The notes under the pieces: generated by a model
The model's input: only the letters and a program-made list of their open reading frames with translations
Databases searched by the model: none
Told to the model about the DNA's origin: nothing
NCBI GenBank assembly: GCA_026008535.1
Contig: BRKX01000009.1
Location: 46,373,001-46,437,000, forward strand
DNA: 64,000 nt
DNA from: Perilla frutescens
Taxonomy: Eukaryota; Streptophyta; Magnoliopsida; Lamiales; Lamiaceae
Reading direction: 5' to 3'
Program-made: the position numbers and the translations under genes
Shown: piece by piece, positions 12,020 through 23,690 of the stretch
Layout: every line of letters begins with the position of its first letter
Numbering within the stretch: the first letter of the stretch is position 1

Positions 12020-12690
12020 TATGAATATTCGTTTTCAACAATATACAACTCATTGAACTTGAATTATTTATTCTCTCTTATAAATAGTCACGTCTATCAA
12101 TTATTACTACATATGTCAATTACCATTTACTATATAAGTATCATTCAATGGGCAGCCTAGTTTGGAGGCAATAACTATGGGATAATTAAATACCCCAACA
12201 ATATCTCTAAGGGCATACTTATTAGTCAAGATAGTTTGGTGAGATACTCAATCAAGATCATCTCCTTCACAATTGGCGTCTCATTATATTTTTTAAAATT
12301 TTAAAATATATTTTGAATACACATTTATGAGATCAGATTGATTTTTCAATAATTCCAAAGTTTTGAAACACCAACTGTACACGTGCATGTCATGATTATT
12401 AAATATATAAATTAATAATTATTATAACAAAATAATTTATACTTAATACAACCCTCCTTTATACAAATATTTGATAAATTTATTATTACGTGCAGCTTGT
12501 ACACGACTTTATGTGGATACTATGAGCTACAAAATATAAGTTATAAAATAGCTATAGCCGGTGAGTCTTAATATTTATTTTTGCAACAAATTATGATTTT
12601 ATAATTTTTTTTAATGATAATAACTTGTAAATGTACTATTTGGATGGAGAGCCCCCACAAGAAATTAACAATTTATGGTTGAAGCCTTAG

Positions 12691-12731
12691 TTTTTTTTTT
12701 TTTTTTTTTTTTTTGGGGGGGGGGGGGGGGG
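12691..12731. repeat. T24 followed directly by G17
   Basis: There are 24 T then 17 G with no interruption. Long G runs are rare in plant intergenic DNA and can form quadruplexes. Such a junction is also a common place for sequencing or assembly error, so the exact lengths should not be trusted. Confidence 0.85.
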
Positions 12732-13055
12732 TTCAGCCAATTAACTTTAATAGTTGTTGAGGTGTAAGGGTAATCTATATTTGTGTAGCACTAACTAAGT
12801 GGATAGAACATAGCTAATTTATATGTGTGCATAAAATGTAAGAATCTTGAATTGAAATTGATTAATTTAAATTAGTAATATAAAGAAAAAAAAGAGTGTA
12901 GTTAGATTGAAGAGTTGAAGAAGAATATGTGCTAAATGTTTGGTAATAACATTCAAAATCGAGAATATTTATAACTAGGCGACGGCGTTCGATGCGGTCC
13001 GTTGTATATTAGTTCGTTTACATATTATGAAAAGTCGCAGATATAATTATATTTG

Positions 13056-13058
<3 letters not shown>

Positions 13059-13093
<35 letters not shown>
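13059..13093. repeat. (TA)n microsatellite
   Basis: Uninterrupted alternating TA of about 35 bp. Simple repeat, no further function seen. Confidence 0.9.
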
Positions 13094-13095
<2 letters not shown>

Positions 13096-13737
13096 GGAAT
13101 AAAAATAAAATATTTAATACGTAATATGAATGTGCTCACTTGGGAAGGTAATCACTTCCTACATATTGACTTATTAAGTGGTCTTTTTTTTTTTAATAAA
13201 GTTAAAGAAATTTTTTTATTTAAAGATTAGTAGTGGCTTTCACAATGAAAAAAGCGTGGTCGGTTCGCCGCACGAGGTAGCATAAGTCCACAATGAAGTA
13301 AAATTATAAAACCATTTGTTTGTTTATCACTTTATTGGTGTACATGTGTGTGTTTAAATATTATTTTTAATTTAAATTTTATTTGGGCGTGGGACATACT
13401 CTAATCAGATGGGCCGGTCCAGATAAAACCAAAATGAAAAATATTAAACAAGTTGGTCCCATTTTGACAGGGACAATACATGATAAATTCGGCTCATCAC
13501 TTTAATTTGGCACATTTCCTTTTTACACCTTTAATGTAGCAATTGTAAATAGATTAGGAGGGTTAATATAGTCGATTCCACAATATTATTTTTTCTCCAA
13601 TTGATATAGACAGATTTTATAGTTCACCACATATTTGTTATATCCTCATATCGATTACTTATGAAATATCACTTAAAAAAATTAAGTTGTGTATTTTGAA
13701 AAAAACTAGGGTAGAACTCAGTATCAAAGTTTGTAAT

Positions 13738-15159
13738 CGGATGCAAAGCAAGACGAGTAGCGCTTATATTGTCGCAGAGGAGGCGAGGAGTAACACTGAG
13801 AGAGATGCGAAGTTCTTTAAAAAGGTGTGTTAGCCAGTTGAGTTCTGAGGCTGCTGATGTAAGGGAGCGGTATTCAACTTCTGTCAAAGAGCGAGCCACA
13901 CCCCTTTGTTTTCTGGAACGCCAAGAAATAGGATTTGGACCGAGGAAGACAATATAGGCAGACGTCGATTTGCAATCCTGAGAATCACCCGCAAAATCTG
14001 AGTCGGAATAAGCCAGGAGATGCAAAGAGGTAGGGCGGTGAAGTAGTCCATGGTGGAGTGTGCCTTTAAGATAACGAAATAATCATTTAACCTCACACCA
14101 ATCGGTGCCGGTGGGTGCTGATTCACAGTGAATGAGATATCTGGGCGAGTCAATCACAATGAATGAGATATTTGGACGAGTAAATGCTAGATACTGAAGA
14201 CCACCAATAGCGCTCCTATACTCAATGGGATCGACATGAGTCAAGGGAGGCGTAGTGGAAGGATTGCTCGGAGTGTGAAGTGGCTTCGTACCATCCATCT
14301 TGTGACGGCGGAGAAGATCGACCATATACTTGTGTTGAGAGAGAAAGAGGCCGCCCTCTTTACAGCGAGCAACTTCAATACCAAGGAAAAAAGATAGAGG
14401 CCCGAGATCTTTAACACTGAATTCCGACTGTAAGTAGGTGAGAAGACGCTGCACAACTGTTGGGTTTGAACCAGTGATGAGTAAGTCATCGACATAAACG
14501 AGAACTAAGAGACGAACACCATCCCGATCAAAGATAAAGAGAGAGGTGTCGGCCCTAGACTGGAGAAAACCAAATGCCTTAAGACACGACCCAAGTGCAA
14601 GATACCATTCTCGAGATGCCTGGCGAAGACCATAAAGAGATTTGCAGAGCAAGCAGACATGGGAAGGGTGAGCAGCGTCGATGAAACCTTGCGGCTGGGT
14701 CATGTAAACAGGCGTGGAAAAGGTTCCATGAAGGAATGCATTACTAACATCGAGTTGTCGGAGCGGTCAGTTGGAGAAGAGTGCCAATGACAACACAGTC
14801 CGGATGGTAGCGGGTTTTGCAACAGGGCTGAAAGTCTCTTGAAAGTTGATACCGTGTCGTTGGTGAAACACTTTCGCAACCAAATGGGCTTTGTAACATT
14901 CAATGGAGCCATCAGGATTACGTTTGATTCGAAACACCCACTTACATCCGACAATGTTGGCATTCGGAGGTGGTATTACAAAATCCCAAGTATCATGCTT
15001 TTGCAAAGTAGTAAATTTCTCAGCCATGGCGGCTCTCCATAGAGCAGAGGACAAGGCTTGTGAGACAGTAGAAGGCTCAGTGTTATCAGGCAGCGGGTGT
15101 TTAGTGGTCGTAAATAGCCGTTTGGGCCTAAACATATTATTTAGAGCACGAGTGCGCAT
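13738..15159 (-). pseudogene. Copia reverse transcriptase and RNase H remnant
   Basis: 15159-14767 holds the N-terminal RT part (CKWVFRIKRNPDGSIECYKA, FSPVAKPATIRTVL). After a frame change, 14703-14083 carries SLYGLRQA, the active-site YVDD in LVYVDDLLITG, and DLGPLSFFLGIEV. A 20-odd-bp duplication (about 14131-14150 and 14159-14179) then breaks the frame. 14025-13738 carries the RNase H part (YSDSDFAGD, STSAYIVFLG, ISWRSRKQ, LLCDNISA), which ends abruptly at the fused LTR fragment. The order and motifs are unambiguous, and it is inactive. Confidence 0.88.
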
Positions 15160-15351
15160 GCCATGTGTCCGACCAGGTGGTGCGCTGGCGGTGGAGCGGC
15201 GGCCGGAGGAGGTGACCGTGATGGAGTTGCCAACGAAGATGATGAACCTATGGTCGAGTGCTCAGAGGATGATGGCTCGATGCTGGAATCAATTAAGTGA
15301 TGAAGAGAAGAGAGAGCGTGTCTAATGCCGATAAAGAAAGATCGGACGAAG

Positions 15352-16600
15352 CTACAGGAGCTGGAGATGGCTAGATAGCGCGAGGTTCAAGTCGGTGCAC
15401 AAATGTATTTCTGCCAGAGTCTGGTAGAGATGTTGTAGCAAAATTCCAAAATGTGAATTCCGAAAACTTGACATGACGAGAGACAAATATGCGGCCAGAA
15501 TTCGGATCATAGCATCTATAGGTGTTCTGACTGGTGGAATAGCCAATAAAGATACAAGGCTTGGAGGGAAAATCCAATTTACCGATGTTGTATGGCTTGA
15601 GCCATTGGAAACAAATACATCCAAAAGTCCGTAGTTTGAGATAGTTGGGAGCACACCGAAACAAGATCTCAAAGGGACTGATAGAAGAATTATTCGGCGA
15701 AGGAGTTCGATTAATGAGGTAGGTCGCGATTTGAACAACAAAAGCCCAGAATTGCGGAGGCAAAGAAGCATGATGCAATAGGGCCCAAGAGATGTCCAAT
15801 AAGTGACGGTTTCAGCGCTCAAAAATCCCATTTTGTTGTGGAGTGTGGGGAGCCGTTGTTAACCAATTGATGCCATTTGCAGCTAAATATGATTTTAAAG
15901 CTAGGAATTTACCTCCATTGTCATTGTAAAAATTACGAATCGGGACACGAAATTATTTTTCCACCAATGATTTGAATTAATGAAAAATATCGGTGACTTG
16001 TGATTTAGCATGCAATGTATACACCCAACAATAATGACTGTAAAGGTCAAGGAACAATAAAAAATATTGACAGCCATCAACAGCAGTAGTGGGAGAAGGG
16101 CCCCAAATATCAGTATACAAAAAGTCCAGCGGACAAGGAGCCATAAAAGAAGTTTCTCCAAAAGGGAGCCGGTGAGACTTGCTCACATTACAAGAAACAC
16201 GGTCAAAATCCGCAAAGTTCTTAACAGTAGAAAGTGGTAAACCAAATTTAGATAAAATGCTAGAGCTGGTCCGACTTGAAGGATGACTCAGATGAGCATG
16301 CCAATGATGAGGAGTTGTACGGACGCCAAGAGCAGCAATTTTGGGTTGAGAATTTGTAACTGGTGCAGACAATGAATAAGTGCCATTAAGGAACGACCCT
16401 CTGGTCAAAGATGCCCCCGTGTTGCGATCCTTAATGAGAAAATAATATGGAAAAAATTCCATAGATACTCGGTTAGCCTTAGTGAATTGATGAACAGATA
16501 ATAGATTCCGAGAGGCATCAGGGACCCGTAAAATGTTAGATAATAAATAAGAACGACCAGGAGTACGTAAAGTAGAAGTACCAGTGTGTGTGATTGGCAT
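15352..16600 (-). pseudogene. Copia gag-pre-integrase and integrase core remnant
   Basis: The upstream frame (16600-15977) has the NLLSVHQFTKAN segment, a His-rich HHWHAHLSH pre-integrase motif, KSHRLPF and the first catalytic Asp in YTDIWGPSP. The second acidic position is in FLDLYSH. After a frame break, 15799-15371 continues with LINRTPS, SPFEILF, LRTFGC and FIGYSTSQNTYRCYDP, the typical integrase C-terminal part. The Cys pair of the zinc motif is incomplete, and the region carrying the final catalytic Glu is disrupted. Confidence 0.82.
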
Positions 16601-16767
16601 ACTGGTGCCATTTGCTATCTGGATTTCATCGATGCCGCCATATTCAGAGTGAATAGATAGGTTACTTAGATCATTTGTGACATTGTGAGAAGCCCCTGTG
16701 TCGACGAGCCAATTTTGAGGATATGAAGAATAATGATATCTAGAGTGTGGGTGGCCCGGAGACTGAG

Positions 16768-17689
16768 CTAGATGAGCAGAAGGCGGAGGAGGACGGCGGC
16801 AGGTCGGAGCCGTGTGACCAACATAACCACAAAGTTGACATATGACCGGCTGATGGTGGTTATAGTTCTGATTGTTGTATCCACCGCCACATCCACAATT
16901 GCGCCCTCGATGTCAACCTCCAACGCGACCCCACTACTGGGACTGACCACGGCCTTGACCAGGGCGATTATTGGATTGTCGCTGCTGAGAAAAAGAAGAA
17001 GTATTTTGGGCAAAGTTGGTCTTGGCAACGAACTGAGATGAATCAGATTTAACCTGTTTGAGATAGAGCTCGTGCTCGATCAGACGGTCACGTAATTCCT
17101 CAAATTGGAATGGAGATTTAGGTGTGTGAACGGCGCTGATGAGATCACGGTATGCGGGACCTAGACCGTTGATAACGTAGATGGTAAGATAATCGTCTTT
17201 CACTGGTGAATCAATGAGGCTCAACTCATCAGTGATCGCCTTGATGTAGTTAACATACTCCGTAACTGATCGGGAGCCGATGGAGGCCTTGGTTAAAGAT
17301 GTCTAAGATGCATGACATGAGCATGGGAGGTGCTGGCAAAGGCTCGAGTGAGCGTACTCCAGGCCGCGGCAGATCGATAGGAGTGGTAGAATATCACCAG
17401 AAACTGAGCTGAGAATTACAGCCAGGATCAACTGATCCTGGCGAAATCAATTCGCGAAGCTGTCCGGGTCGGTGGCTGCTGGTGGCGGTGTGGTGTCGCC
17501 GGTGATGAAGTCGATGAGCGTGAGACCATCCAGGACGACAGTGACAAGCGAGCACCATGAAGGATAATTCAATGTTGTGAGGGTTATTAATATATTGTGA
17601 TGGGTTGTGATGGGGGTGATTGACGACGAAGAGGAAGGCGTCATCGTGCTTGTGGCGGTGGTAGTATCAGAAACATTAATGTCTGCCAT
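16768..17689 (-). pseudogene. Copia gag remnant
   Basis: It begins MADINVSD at 17689. A LNYPSWCSLV segment typical of the Copia gag N-terminus follows. The frame is then lost and resumes at about 17224 with an LRDRLIEHELYLKQ segment of the UBN2-type gag domain. After that comes a Gly/Arg/Gln-rich stretch and a Cys-containing region (about 16768-16930) where the zinc knuckle should be. Multiple frame breaks show it is not translated as one protein. Confidence 0.8.
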
Positions 17690-17798
17690 GAGGGAAGAAA
17701 GAGGCAGAAGCAAGAGGTTTCTTGGAGGAAGGAAAGGATTAGGTTTTCTGGAGGAAAAAAAAAGCATGAGTCTCGTTACAGAGAGACTGCTAATACCA

Positions 17799-17931
17799 TA
17801 TCAAAGTTTGTAATTACTCAATGTTATGAGGGAAAAGATAAATCTCATTAATCTTTGTACAAGAATATATATACAAAGGAATGGAATAATCTAGAGAAAA
17901 TAATCTATAATATTTACAGAATATTGCAACA
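17799..17931 (-). repeat. 5' LTR of the Copia element
   Basis: About 133 bp, short for the class. It contains a TATA-like CTTTGTATATATATTC and a leader with TTGTACAAAG. The inner boundary is set by the primer-binding site at about 17798-17787. The outer boundary at TGTTG is inferred because no second complete LTR is left for comparison. Confidence 0.6.
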
Positions 17932-18404
17932 ATAATAATATAGACTAATTAACTCTATTTTCAGATTTGGCGTGATCTGGAACCTTTTGTGAAGGTAATT
18001 CCTTAATACTCAGCATGTCTCTACTTGTTAACTTTAGCTAGGAAACCAACTCCCACCAAATTTCTTCCCACAACTATAGTTGAAAATGTGGTAGCTGCAA
18101 TAATTGAGTTGGGGTTTTTGTGGGTTTGTGTAGGGACGTGAATCTAGTCCAAATCCCTTAGGCTAATCCAAATATATATATATATATATATATAATGAAT
18201 GTTAGGGTCAGAGAATTATAATCCAAAAAAAAATTCATATTTAAACTGATCTGAATCGATTAGTGTGACATTATAAAAGGATTTGCCTTCAAATGGAGCC
18301 TATTGACCTGATTGACCAAGATGAGACTAGTAGACAGAATGATCATAAGTTCTTAATAATTGGGCTTGCGCAAATTAAAAAAAAAAAAATTGAAATCAAA
18401 TATA
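17932..18404. other. AT-rich spacer with a short (TA)n
   Basis: No gene is seen. A TA run lies near 18173-18194. The boundary with the following word-rich domain is uncertain. Confidence 0.5.
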
Positions 18405-19369
18405 CAATGTTAGAGTTTAAATGAGAACCAAAATCATATGTAGTAACTAGGGACAAATCTAGACTTTTGATTCATTTATTTTGTATGGTAAAGATTCATT
18501 TATGAAAATGGAGGTGGAAATGTAATTTTTTAACAATTATTTTGAAGTAAAGTGTACAGATGTAATTTCAAATTAACATGGTAAATTAGATCGCATATAT
18601 TGTGGAACTTTCCTATATTCATGGAATTTTATTTTTGGATGATTATTTTTCATCGATCGTTCATATCATAATTTATCATCCATTTTCCTTCACCAAAGTA
18701 GAAACTACTTAACCACATAATTTGATTATGACGTCTCACCAATTCCCCAGATCGTCATTTGGCAGAAGTAAGATCGGTACCATCTCATCTTCTGCAAACA
18801 GAGGTACAGTTGGAGACATCATCTTCCGTGGAATATATTTCTCTTTGATTTTCACGAGTTTTATGACATCTAATAGGTCTTATCAAACGCGAAAAAGAGG
18901 GAAGACAATTGCAAATGGTGGGCGAAGACCAATGAAAGAGATTTGAAGGTACTCTAATGGTGTTTTGATGTCTGATATTTGTGTATGAAGTTTGCCTAAC
19001 AGTGTCTTGATATCTGAATGTTTTCATATTGTACGATTTTAATTTTGATAAAACTAGGGTTTATGAATTATGCTGATTTCTGATGGTTCTTGATAATTTA
19101 TTTCTGGATTTGTGTTAAATTGTGAATAAATTGATAGTTATTTAATTTTAGCAAATATTATATGGTGTTATAGCAAATTAGACACTTCATATTAGCATAC
19201 ATCTGCATCACATTAGCACCTATATATTAGCAACTTATTCATACGTTTTTAGCTAAAATTACATATGTAAGAAAATAACAAATTCATGAGTCCGTGTTTA
19301 AAACAAAATATAATTTATGTAAGTTTTAATCTTATATATTTATTATGTGTTTAACCTTATATTGCAGAC

Positions 19370-19665
19370 ATCAAAAGCTATTGATAATGTTCTTGAGATT
19401 GTGCATGACTAACATACTTCATCTCATTCTCCAAATCATTATGCTCATGTCACGCTTCATATTTCTCATTAGTAGGACACTCCGGATATCGAAGAAGTGG
19501 ATGATGATTTTTTTGATAAAGCACCTAATTCATTGGAGACCCCTACACATGCCATTAAAGTTATTGATGATCTTAGTTCTTTAGTGGACTGTTCCTAAGA
19601 AGAAAATTTATAATAAAAGGAAGCCAGTTCCCCCAAAGAGTGCCGAAGATCAGACCGGATTAGAT
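19370..19665 (+). pseudogene. Decayed coding relic within the TTAGCA domain
   Basis: One frame reads an acidic segment, TPDIEEVDDDFFDKAPNSLE then THAIKVIDDLSSLVDCS, before stops; upstream the same frame is interrupted. The preceding bases ATATTGCAG look like a splice acceptor at 19369. The composition is protein-like and the GC content higher than its surroundings. I do not recognise the family. Confidence 0.35.
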
Positions 19666-19849
19666 TGACCTCATTCAAGTTAGCAAATACTAACAATATC
19701 ATTAGCATTTAAAATATATACTGCTAGGAAAAGATTTGTACTTTGTTAGTCAATTTTTGGATGGATGATAACAATTATGATTATTAGCAAATAGTTATAC
19801 ATGGAGTAGCATATATTATCATCCATGTCAGCAAATCTATTAGCATATT

Positions 19850-20080
19850 ATATGTTGGTGCTTGCATAGTGAAAATATGTTAATTTGCAAATAATAATAT
19901 TCTTTTTAGCATATATCGTGAATGATTTTAGCATAAAATATTATGTTGCAATTGATTTATTTTGGAAGGCTACATATGATGTATGTTTTAATCATATATA
20001 TTTGTTTGCATATTATTGAATGTTTTTCCAAGTTAGCAAATGTTAATTATATCATTAGCATTCAAAGTATGGATTGTTAG
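19850..20080 (+). repeat. Inverted-repeat arm within the TTAGCA domain
   Basis: This stretch reappears in reverse complement at about 23455-23690, and more divergently at about 22975-23215. Shared landmarks are GTTAATTTGCAAATAATAAT, TTGGAAGGCTACATATGATG and TTTTTCCAAGTTAGCAAATG. The arms are about 3.4 kb apart, so the domain is partly a large imperfect foldback. Confidence 0.75.
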
Positions 20081-20199
20081 TAAATGGGGGATGATTGTAA
20101 TTTTGTTTAGATGTGTTATATTTTGGCTAGGTCTTAACTTTAAAGTTAGCAAATGCTAATGATTTAAAACATGAACTGTTAACAAATGATTTGTTAGCA

Positions 20200-20950
20200 T
20201 ATTTTTGTGTTAAACATACTCATAGGATTATTGATATAAACATATGCATAATTTGCTATAAACAGATCATGAGTTGCTATAAATATTATTAATATGAAAA
20301 ACTAAAAAATGCTACGAAGCAATAAATTTGTGCTTCAATTTTTTTAATTAAAGATTATCATTGCAGACCACTGCCTACAATCAATGGCCAACGTCTTGAA
20401 ACCATTCAAAGATCAATCGAACAACAAAAGAAGCACAAATCATAAAAAATGAATAATTTATTATAGATAGATACATAATATGCTATAAATAGAAGCATAT
20501 TTTGCTAACAGTTACTACTACAATTTCCATCATTTTTTTTATACAAAACTTAAACACACATTTGCTACAAACATTAATAATATGCAACTAAAATATGCTA
20601 CAAATCATCAAATTTGTGCTTCAATTTTTTATGTAAAGATAACCATTGCAGACCACTATTTGCAATCAATGGCCAACACCTCCGAACCATTCAAGGACCA
20701 ATCAAACAACAAAACCAGCCCAAATCATAAAGAGAGGAATAATTTAAACATGTGATTTAATAAAATGAAAATCAATCTTTATTCAAAATAGCCAAACAAA
20801 ATTACCATTATCCTTCCAAATATTGACTGACATATAGCAAATCAGTTGCTAACAACCCATATTTTAAAAGCTAAATATATCTTTAGCATTTGCTAACTTA
20901 GGAATTAATAGCTAACAATATAATTCCTAATTAAATCATTTCATAATAAT
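20200..20950. repeat. Duplicated block, copy 1
   Basis: This block matches 22210-22965 in the same order and orientation. Shared landmarks are TTTTTGTGTTAAACATACTC, TTTGTGCTTCAATTTTT, two copies of a TTGCAGACCACT..TGCAA unit (20361 and 20646) and TTTAGCATTTGCTAACTTAG. The offset between the blocks is about 2.0 kb. Divergence is moderate, so the duplication is not recent. Confidence 0.8.
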
Positions 20951-22209
20951 CGTAATATAATTTCTAACAATGGCCATAATAACCAGTGTTAATAAACATA
21001 TTTTTTCAAAATGCGAGCACTAATAGCTATGACTTAAATATTTTTTGTTATCATTTTTCATAATATTTGCTAAAACTTAATTATTTGCTAACATATATAT
21101 TTTTAAAACACGCGCCCTAATCAAAACAATGTAAATAATTTTTTCTAACAATAATCATAACATATGCAAAGAAGCTAATATACAATATTTTGATTTTTCA
21201 TATATAATATTATGATTACATAATATCTATAACATTACATACAATTGATTGATGTAAATAACATATTGTATCGAGGAGAAGATTTGAAGAACTTATTACA
21301 ATCATCTATTCCAAGCATACTATGAAGACATGAAAGCATAAACTTTAAAATGAGGATTTATAATAAAATCACTTCTATCATTTGCTAATATGTAAATATT
21401 TTACAAATGAAATTGAGAGTTTAAAACTACCATACAACTAATTAACACGTTGTTCTTATAGTCAAACTTTTCAAAACCCTACAGATATGCACAAAATCAT
21501 ATGAAGTACATGTACATCAAAAATTAGAACCCTAGTTCTTTAAGATAGGCGCAGATAAACACAAAAACATACTGTAAGAGGCTACAACCAAACTACGTGA
21601 AGAAATAACATTAAAGTGCGCAACAATGTTTTTTCTCCTTTCCTTCGGCTATCTTGCATTTGCCCTCTGTCTGTCAAAATTGACAAAAAAATATGAATAT
21701 TAGTGTGCGTAACAACGTATCATGAAAACTATAAATTTTAAGATGTCTGTCTTAGTCCACGAGGTTCCTTGTGAATTTTTTAGAAGTACATGCATATTGC
21801 ATACTATCAAAAATAATTTTCACCAATTAATTTATAATAAAATCACTTTGAATAATGCTAACTATTCCATTAAGTTTTGTTACATTTGAAACGATCATCC
21901 AATAAAATAAAAACCACTCCTTAAACAAAACAAATAACAACTAACAAATTTTCTATAATCCATTTTACAATCAGTTAACATAATATCAATTGTTTGTTAA
22001 CATAAAAGCATTCAAAATTAACATCATTTTTCATAAACTACAATTATATACTATTGATCTAAACATTTTATAGCAGTCAATATTTAGGAATGCTAATGAT
22101 ATCAGTAATATCTACCTACTAATTTGAACATAACATTTCATAACATGACAACCAATATAATAAATGATAATATACATCAGATAAATTGTGTTAAAAACAT
22201 ACGCATAAA

Positions 22210-22965
22210 CTTAAAATCATCTGTCAGCATATTTTTGTGTTAAACATACTCATAGGATGATTGCTATAAACATGTGCACAATTTTGCTATAAATAGATGC
22301 ATAAGTCGTTAAAAATATTATTAATATAAAACTAAGAAATTCTACGAAGCAACAAATTTGTGCTTCGATTTTTGTTAATTAAAGACGACCATTGCAGACC
22401 ACTGTCTGCAATTAATGACTAACATCTCAGAACCATTCAAGGGCCAGTCGAATAACAAAAGAAGCACATATCATAAACAAATGAATAATTTGCTATAAAC
22501 AGAACCATATTTTGCTAACAATTATTGATATGATTTCCATCAGTTTTTTTGGATACAAAACTTAAACACATATTTGGTAAAAACATTAATAATATGAAAC
22601 TAAAAAAGACTACAAACATCAAATTTGTGCTTCAATTTTTTATGTAAAGACAACAATTGCAGACCACTGTCTGCAATCAATGGCCAACATCTCCAAACCA
22701 TTAAAGGATCAGTCGAACAACAAAAGCAACCCAAATCATAAACAAAGAAATAATTTAAACATGTGATTTAATAAAATGAAAACCAATCTTTATTACAAAT
22801 AGCCAAACAAAATTACTATAATCCCTTTAAATATTGACTGACAATGTACAAATCAGTTGCTAATAACCCATATTTTAAAAATTAAAGATATCTTTAGCAT
22901 TTGCTAACTTAGGAATTAATAGTTAACCAAAACACAACACAACTAGTTAAAATTCCAATCATATC
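22210..22965. repeat. Duplicated block, copy 2
   Basis: Second copy of the block at 20200-20950, with the same landmarks in the same order. The TTGCAGAC units here (22392-22411 and 22657-22676) are perfect inverted repeats with 8-bp arms and a 4-base spacer. Confidence 0.8.
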
Positions 22966-23454
22966 CCATTTGCTAGAAATCCATATTTTAATTGTTAATG
23001 ATATCGTTAGTATTTGATAACTTGAAAAAATATTTCATAATATACAAATAAGCATACATCATACATAGCCTTCCAAAAAAATCAACTAATTGCAACATAA
23101 TATTAATAGACAAAATTGTTCATCATATATGCTAAAAAATATATTATTATTTGATAATTAACCTATTTACACAATACAATCACCAACATAGAGTATGATA
23201 AACACATTTGCTAACAAGAATGATAATATTTGCCCCTCTATGCATAATTATTTGCTAATACTCATAATTGATATCATTCATCCAAATATTGACTATCACA
23301 GTACAAATCAGTTACTAACAACTCATATTTTAAATGCTAAATATATCTTTAGCATTTGCTAACTTGAGAAATAAGAGCTAACAAAAATCAAAATACAACC
23401 ACGCAAAATTACAATCATTCCTCATTTGCTATCAGTTATATTCTAAATGCTAGT

Positions 23455-23690
23455 GATATCACTAGCATTTGCTAACTTGGAAAAACATTCCAAGTCATGC
23501 AAACTAAACATATAAGGTTAAAACATACATCATATGTAGCCTTCCAAAATCAACCAATTGCAATATAATATTTTCTGCTAAAATTATTCACTATATATGC
23601 TAAAAAGAATATTATTATTTGCAAATTAACATATTTTCACAATGAAAGTACCAATATACATTAAACATATTTGCTAATAATCATAATTTG
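23455..23690 (-). repeat. Inverted-repeat arm, reverse copy
   Basis: Reverse complement of about 19850-20080. A related third copy in the same orientation as this one lies at about 22975-23215. Confidence 0.75.

Larger units (their letters stand above)
12036..13721. other. AT-rich intergenic with homopolymers and (TA)n
   Basis: No gene is recognised. The stretch contains a T24-G17 homopolymer junction (12691-12731) and a (TA)n run (about 13059-13093). It runs up to the truncated end of the Copia element. Confidence 0.6.
13722..17931 (-). mobile_element. Degenerate Ty1/Copia LTR retrotransposon
   Basis: On the minus strand the order is LTR, primer-binding site, gag, integrase, reverse transcriptase, RNase H, which is Copia order. 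The upstream LTR is about 17931-17799 (starting TGTTGCAATATTC). It is followed by TGGTATTAGCAG, a mutated form of the initiator-Met-tRNA primer site. The coding part is broken by several frameshifts and stops and by a local duplication near 14131-14179. The downstream LTR is missing except for 16 bp: RNase H is joined directly to ATTACAAACTTTGATA (13737-13722), identical to the last bases of the upstream LTR. No target duplication was found. The element cannot be autonomous. Confidence 0.9.

Noticed and set aside
14839..15325. Plus-strand ORFs in the Copia element
   Set aside because: Antisense shadows of the reverse transcriptase and integrase region.
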